DNA of 64,000 nucleotides from Siphonodentalium dalli (lineage: Eukaryota; Mollusca; Scaphopoda; Gadilida; Siphonodentaliidae), in the NCBI GenBank assembly GCA_032622095.1, contig CP136067.1:77900705-77964704 (forward strand), written 5' to 3'. The notes under the pieces are model-generated. The model was not told where the DNA came from. It saw only the letters and a list, made by a program, of their open reading frames with translations, and made no database searches. Below are positions 58,920 through 64,000 of the stretch, piece after piece (position 1 is the first letter of the stretch; each line of letters begins with the position of its first letter). A program made the translations under genes and the position numbers.

Positions 58920-61506
58920 TATTAAATTGGGGCGAGTTTTAGATTCTATTTATTACATGATCCAAAACCTCGAAAAAACATACTTAAATCAACAAATGGG
59001 ACGCGAAACTAACTTTTATGAGGCCTGCGATGACGTTTCACGTAACTTTGAGTTGTTTGCCGCGTAAAGAAATAGTCCCAGACAAATAAAGACTCTTTGG
59101 CGTATATAATGGCGTATATTTAATGACATAACTTTTCAAACTCTTCATTCATTATAGTTTATTGGAAAAATAATGGAAGCCATATTAATTTGAGACGTAG
59201 CGTACGGGATGTAAATAGACGACAAACCGGAAGTCAAAGGTCACGTGGCACTATTTCCTGTTATTAAACGAACGTTTAATATCACAATTTATAGAATGGG
59301 TTTATTGAATGGTATAAGGGTAGGATCATGTAATAAAATGTTCTATATATATAATCAGTGGATTTTGAAAGGTTTGATATTGTAGATAACAAAATAAATG
59401 ATGATCGGTCACATTCGCGAGACTCCATGCTCTCAATAGACATATTCCTGCTACCAGAAAAGTGCACAAATTACACGATTCAAGATGAAACTGCATAAAT
59501 AAATCCGTGTTGTTTGTTCGCTTCTGGGCCACCAAACGTCCATATTTAATCGTTTTATGAGACCCTGATTTCGCTTGCGATCTCGCCGCGAGATACATTA
59601 GAGAGAGGTATGTAGTCTTATTCTCTGCACCCATTCTTTCTCGCACAATTGGAGCATTTGTGTGCTCATATAGCACTATATATATAGCTATTAAATGGTG
59701 CACATGTTAATTGTATTCGATTTTGCCCATTTTGGTGGCCATTTGGCGACAGAGATTTCGCTTATATATGGCCTATGACTATGAATTGTTTGTGTATATT
59801 TTAATTTATTAGTATTGGGCAGAAATTCAGAATGTTCTGATACCGACGGCCATCTTGGACACCATGTTGAATTGGGAAAATTTCCCAAAGTCGCGATGAA
59901 GTCGTACTTTAAAACAAAATAAAAAACGGTTTCTTTCTGGTTTAACCGAATAAACACCATATACTATACTGAAGTCGATCATAGAACTATATCAGTGTGA
60001 TCCTCTTTCCGTTAGACCAATGCTCTTTACTGTTACCATATAGGATAACTATTGACAACCATTGAATGTTCATACGTAAATGATTCGGAGTAAAATGGAG
60101 GGTATTATCAAAACTAAATATTTTTGAGCATTTTTATCCCTTATAGTATGTACACCGGTATAGGTTAGAGCTCAGTGACGTATGCGGTATTGTCGGAACC
60201 AACACATCCATGACATCATTCTTTACATTTTCCTCGGATCTGTGCAAAGATTCAGATTCGAAAGTGAATGCTCCTGGATATTCAGCAGGCATTATTGCAC
60301 TCGGCCACATTGGTGCACATCTCTACCCATGTACTTTGTGCACCTCAGGTTAACTAAGTGCTCTCCCCCGGGGATCCTGCCCTGCAAAAAATTAACGTCA
60401 GCCTTCAGCATCGTTTTGGTGATATATTATCGGCTAACGGCCGTGAAGATTATACATCTGACAACAAGTCCGCGATAAAGGGCGAGCTACCGATTCTATA
60501 GCCCAATAAACAATCGTAGTTGTATTCGTTGGTTGTGACACTGGCAGAGTATGTAGAACATGAATGAAATGTGGTATATACTGGATGTTTTATTAATTTA
60601 ATGGTATCCTAACTATCTTAATAGGTAACCTGCGATAGAGTATGGTCGTGGCAGATTTAAATGTTTTATTGGGAAAAAACATGACATATTTATACAGACG
60701 TGCACACCGCTTTAGGCTTTTAATGGTCTGTTTTAATTCAGTGTTGTGTGTCCCCTTGGAAAATGCAATTCGATTCTGTTAGTGCCGAAAATCCCGCCGC
60801 ATGTGCTCCGTATATCTGAAAACATCGCAAATGCACTGTTCACAAACATATAAGTCGCCAATCTGGACCGGACTCATTCCCGACAAGCATACAGAAATGT
60901 TTATGTTAACGGGAGGCATTAGTTAATATCGAAAATAGTTTCTGAAACACTATATATATGGTCGGATTCTTCATCTCCAGTGTAAACCTCCTGGTATAAA
61001 TCTTGTTTAATCCTACATTGACGGCTCAGTTAAACCGTGGTCTAAGGGGGCGTTTGTGGTCGATCGGTGACAAGTTGATTGACAACTCTATTCAGTGAGA
61101 TTAGCGCATAGCCCAGTCACATAGCGAATAAAAATCAGACCGCTAAAATTGTTCTTGACACGCCTTCAATCAATGTGAACTCGTGTAAGCTTTTATATAT
61201 AACAACTCTTTAATTGCTGTATTAATTGAGAAACAAGTATACCGCTAACTAAAATCAATATCTCCAACTGAGTTCGACACTTTCTGTATGATAAATTTTC
61301 TTCAAAATGATTTAACCGGAATGACACCCTTGGAATTTCCAACTGAACCAGATACACGTTTTAGTTGCCTAAAAACAATCGGCGTGATAGCTATTTCGGG
61401 CCTATTTACGCATTGAGTCGATGGAGCCGATCGTCTGAAATCAAACGCGTCCTGCTTAATGCATCCCCCGTCCGAATCTGACAGCAAATTTAAAATGAAT
61501 TACATC
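58920..61506. other. No recognised feature
   Basis: About 2.6 kb with no supported gene or repeat. The longest frames (59326-59703 on the - strand, 60182-60478 on the + strand) show no known domain. Confidence 0.45.
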
Positions 61507-62214
61507 CCAGGGACGTGGAAACATGGGGATTGGAGGTGTCTTATGACCCAAACTTTGGTCACAATTTTGAACAGTTGGACATTTCATGGCTGACAGAACA
61601 TCAATTAATAACCATAAATAGGTTGAAATTGGTATAATTTCCAACCAGCGTTTGGTGTGAAATTATAATATTTTTAAAATCAAAAGTCGAATGTATACTA
61701 TTTTATGTAAATTGCTTGGACGAAATAGTCATCATTTTCCAACCATGGGGGCTTTCAGTTTGGACATTTCCAACAGATGGAAAGCTTGGGATACCAGTTG
61801 GAAAATTTCAACCCAATGGGGTGTTGCGACCGGAATTTCCGGAACTTTCCAGGTTCAATGGGGTGCAGTTGGACATTGTGAAGACCCCCCCCCCCCTAAC
61901 GCGGAGACCATCTAGCTACACCCTGCTCACCTCATATAGGTTGGAATTAACCAATTAGTACCTCAAATTCTCCAATGTTCATGTTTCCAAGCTGGAATTT
62001 TCCAACTACTTTTGGTCTAAAACCAAAGAATTTCACACGAAATACTGGTTGGAATATCGAACTATCATAAAACATTCAACCTATACTATTGGTCTGATAT
62101 TTCCAACTGATGCAGCATGTGTCAGGAATGACATTTAAAAATGTTGAAAATGTTGACCACAGTTGGGTGAGAACCCCCTCCCCCCCCGCACCCCCACGAC
62201 TGCCACGTCCCTGG
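61507..62214. mobile_element. TIR element with CCAGGGACGTGG ends
   Basis: The left end CCAGGGACGTGG (61507-61518) and its complement (62203-62214) bound ~708 bp. The interior repeats TTTCCAACTG/CAGTTGGAAA-type words many times, with C-rich runs near 61887 and 62177. CAGGG starts are common in hAT elements, but no 8 bp duplication was found, so the superfamily is tentative. Confidence 0.55.
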
Positions 62215-62384
62215 TCGCAAGGCCTCTCATAACTGCTAACAATATCACATTCGATTTAAACAAATAAAAAATGACGAACAGTTTCTTTCGCTAGTTGCTT
62301 AAGTCGATTAAGTAGTTTAGCTGCCGGTTTATTGTTATAAAACGCACAAATGATCACAAATGAAAAACGGAATATCACCGGAAT

Positions 62385-63305
62385 TCACGAATGCTTGTTT
62401 TCGCGTATAAAGATTTTTTCTCTGCGGATTTTGTAAATTCAGGTATCCGACATCAAGATTTTATCGGCTGGCCATCTGTCAGCCTTGAGCAATTTTTTTT
62501 ATAGCGCCTATTATATGACATTTTTTCTCAAATATCTTCTAGATCAGTTAATGCTGTTTGGAAGTGGTTGAGTAATATGACTTTATTTTGTATTTTGTAT
62601 ATTAACTGAACATTGGAGCAATTATATATGCAATTATTGGGGTCCTATCCGCTTGTGATCCCTCAAAAATTCGATTTTACAGAACGCGGTATAAAACTTT
62701 CCAAAAAAACACAACTGGGATTCTAGTCATATTTCAACAAGAAATGAACAGAAGGTTGCAATTAAGTGAGGCATACCATTACCTATGAATATTCCAACTC
62801 ACTGGAACCAAAATTCTTACTTTGGATCAAAATGGCTGCCAAAATGGCCGCCAAAATATAGAAAATGATAAATATTGCCCTAGGGTGCCCTGCAATCGCT
62901 TACAAGTTGTGGTTGATGTACAAAATTGGCTATTATGCCTTCTATACATTGAATACTAACATGTCTGCTGCACCATGGTTAATTGTTACTGTTATCATCA
63001 CTGACATTTTGGTGGCCATCTTGGGTGATGAGTTTCAATTTTGGGCCAAAATAGTGTCATTATACCTTAGCTTCATGAAAAAATATATATTTTACTAGAT
63101 TAGTCATGTGAATTTGCAATAAATTCCAAGTAACTGGTTTTACGTCTGTGAAAAAAATTGGGGGGAGGGTATGCATTTTAGGGCGCTATAACCAAAATTG
63201 CTCAAGGCTGACAGATGGCCAGCCGATAAAATCTTGATGTCGGATACCTGAATTTACAAAATCCGCAGAGAAAAAAACTTTATACGCCAAAACACGCATC
63301 CGTGA
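62385..63305. mobile_element. Non-autonomous element with ~125 bp inverted ends
   Basis: The left end (62385-62512) and right end (63180-63305) are near-perfect inverted repeats: TCACGRATGCKTGTTTT, GCGTATAAAG, CTCTGCGGATTTTGTAAATT, CAGGTATCCGACATCAAGAT, TTTATCGGCTGGCCATCTGT and CAGCCTTGAGCAATTTT. The ~670 bp core has GGCTGCCAAAATGGCCGCC and a 77-codon frame (62865-63098) rich in hydrophobic residues but unrecognised. No target duplication is evident. Confidence 0.8.
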
Positions 63306-63317
63306 CCTGGCGGCCGG

Positions 63318-63475
63318 ATAATCTGCTTAGAGTCGCCTCATTATGAGTCGATAATGTGACTATCACGCTCTCATTTTCAGCACATTATCATCTCAAAATG
63401 ATGCGATTCTAAGCAGTTTATCTACCTAAAATAAGTTCGATTATAAGCAGATAATATGCGGGTTTGCTGTAGAAC
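63318..63475 (-). repeat. Dispersed hairpin repeat, partial copy 3
   Basis: On the - strand it matches the hairpin half of 22225-22593: GCTTATAATCGAACTTATTT, AATCGCATCATTTTGAG, GTGCTGAAAATGAGAGCGTG and the complementary arm ending CAGATTAT. It lies directly beside the TIR element that ends at 63305. Confidence 0.7.
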
Positions 63476-64000
63476 AGCTACGCATTAGGTAAGTACGATT
63501 GTTTGGCCAGAAGATATAGAGACACGATATATACTGACAAAGCATCGTCTGGCTCGACCGGGATTAAACCTGCGGTCTCGAGTTTAAACTATTGTTTTAG
63601 CTATAAATACGACGGTTTAAACCTAAACGTTTCCCTAAACCAGATTGAAACTGGAGCTGAGGAATCCGGGCTTGGAATTTGCTAGGTCAAACTGTACTCT
63701 TGTGTGTTTATATATAAAAGCTTTCGAAATTAATCCATTCTTTGTTTCTATTGCAGAATTAATGTATAGTTAATTCCAAACCCACTCTGATCAACGTCAA
63801 CGCAGACGGTTTCCAGAACAACAGGTTATCCATAAAACACTTTGAAATTCCAGAGATTTCTCAAAACAAAGCGATGCATGGCGTGTTCTTGGTATGATGA
63901 GTCTGTTCCTGGTGTTGGACACAGAAGAGTATCGACTCTCACTTTAATGTACATGAACAAAAAAGCAGATGTTAGTAAACTGACGGGGATATTTGCGGAG
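63476..64000. other. No recognised feature
   Basis: Nothing supported. A tRNA B-box-like word on the - strand near 63570 was rejected. Confidence 0.4.

Noticed and set aside
63555-63640. - strand GGTTTAATCCCGG, similar to a tRNA B-box
   Set aside because: No A-box or cloverleaf can be formed upstream.
1-64000. CRISPR arrays or prokaryotic operons
   Set aside because: No regularly spaced identical short repeats with unique spacers, no ribosome-binding-site-led gene runs, and a spliced gene is present.

Overview
The window looks like gene-poor, repeat-rich chromosomal DNA from a metazoan, probably a marine invertebrate. The grounds are: no operons or dense ORFs, a spliced transposase gene with a normal GT..AG intron, two decayed non-LTR retrotransposons, a decayed FLYWCH/MULE-type transposase, many fold-back (inverted-repeat) elements, and microsatellites (TA, TCA, CT, long G/C runs). 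The species cannot be named from the sequence. I recognise no host gene, rRNA, tRNA or CRISPR. Most open frames are chance readings of repeats or intergenic DNA.

Layout. 0-2.9 kb: unremarkable DNA, then a fold-back element with ~345 bp arms (1627-2895). 2.9-7.8 kb: a GGATCC-rich satellite-like field made of an inverted-arm array (3225-5517) and ~330 bp direct repeats, one of which is split by a TTAA-flanked piggyBac-type non-autonomous element (6201-7494). 8.4-11.9 kb: two degenerate tandem arrays and a TTAA-flanked hairpin MITE (9976-10224). 13-15 kb: a fold-back element around a GAAATAGC minisatellite and another hairpin MITE. 18.4-19.2 kb: MULE pseudogene. 22.8-29.0 kb: a 6.2 kb giant palindrome of two copies of one fold-back transposon joined end to end; only the right copy carries two nested elements, one a Harbinger-like MITE with TAA duplications. 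30-33.4 kb: decayed CR1/Jockey-type LINE on the + strand. 35-38 kb: tandem repeats and microsatellites. 37.8-39.8 kb: second decayed LINE on the - strand. 42.7-47.7 kb: the most interesting unit, described below. 47.7-64 kb: mostly featureless, with scattered dispersed repeats, a near-perfect hairpin and two TIR elements at 61.5-63.3 kb.

The best candidate for an undescribed system is the 4.95 kb element at 42,729-47,679. Two 457 bp direct repeats, identical at every base I compared, flank a 4.04 kb interior with two convergent, apparently intact genes. One is a 132-aa I-PpoI-like His-Me finger (HNH) endonuclease with its catalytic and zinc residues in place. The other is a two-exon, 687-aa Mutator-like DDE transposase. 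Each direct repeat is bounded by its own terminal inverted repeats, so the element resembles a bacterial composite transposon: two mobile units with cargo between them. Each of the four unit ends carries a hyphenated palindrome (TTACAC-2-GTGTAA) that could be a dimeric nuclease or transposase site. Identical repeats and intact frames point to recent activity, unlike the decayed elements elsewhere.
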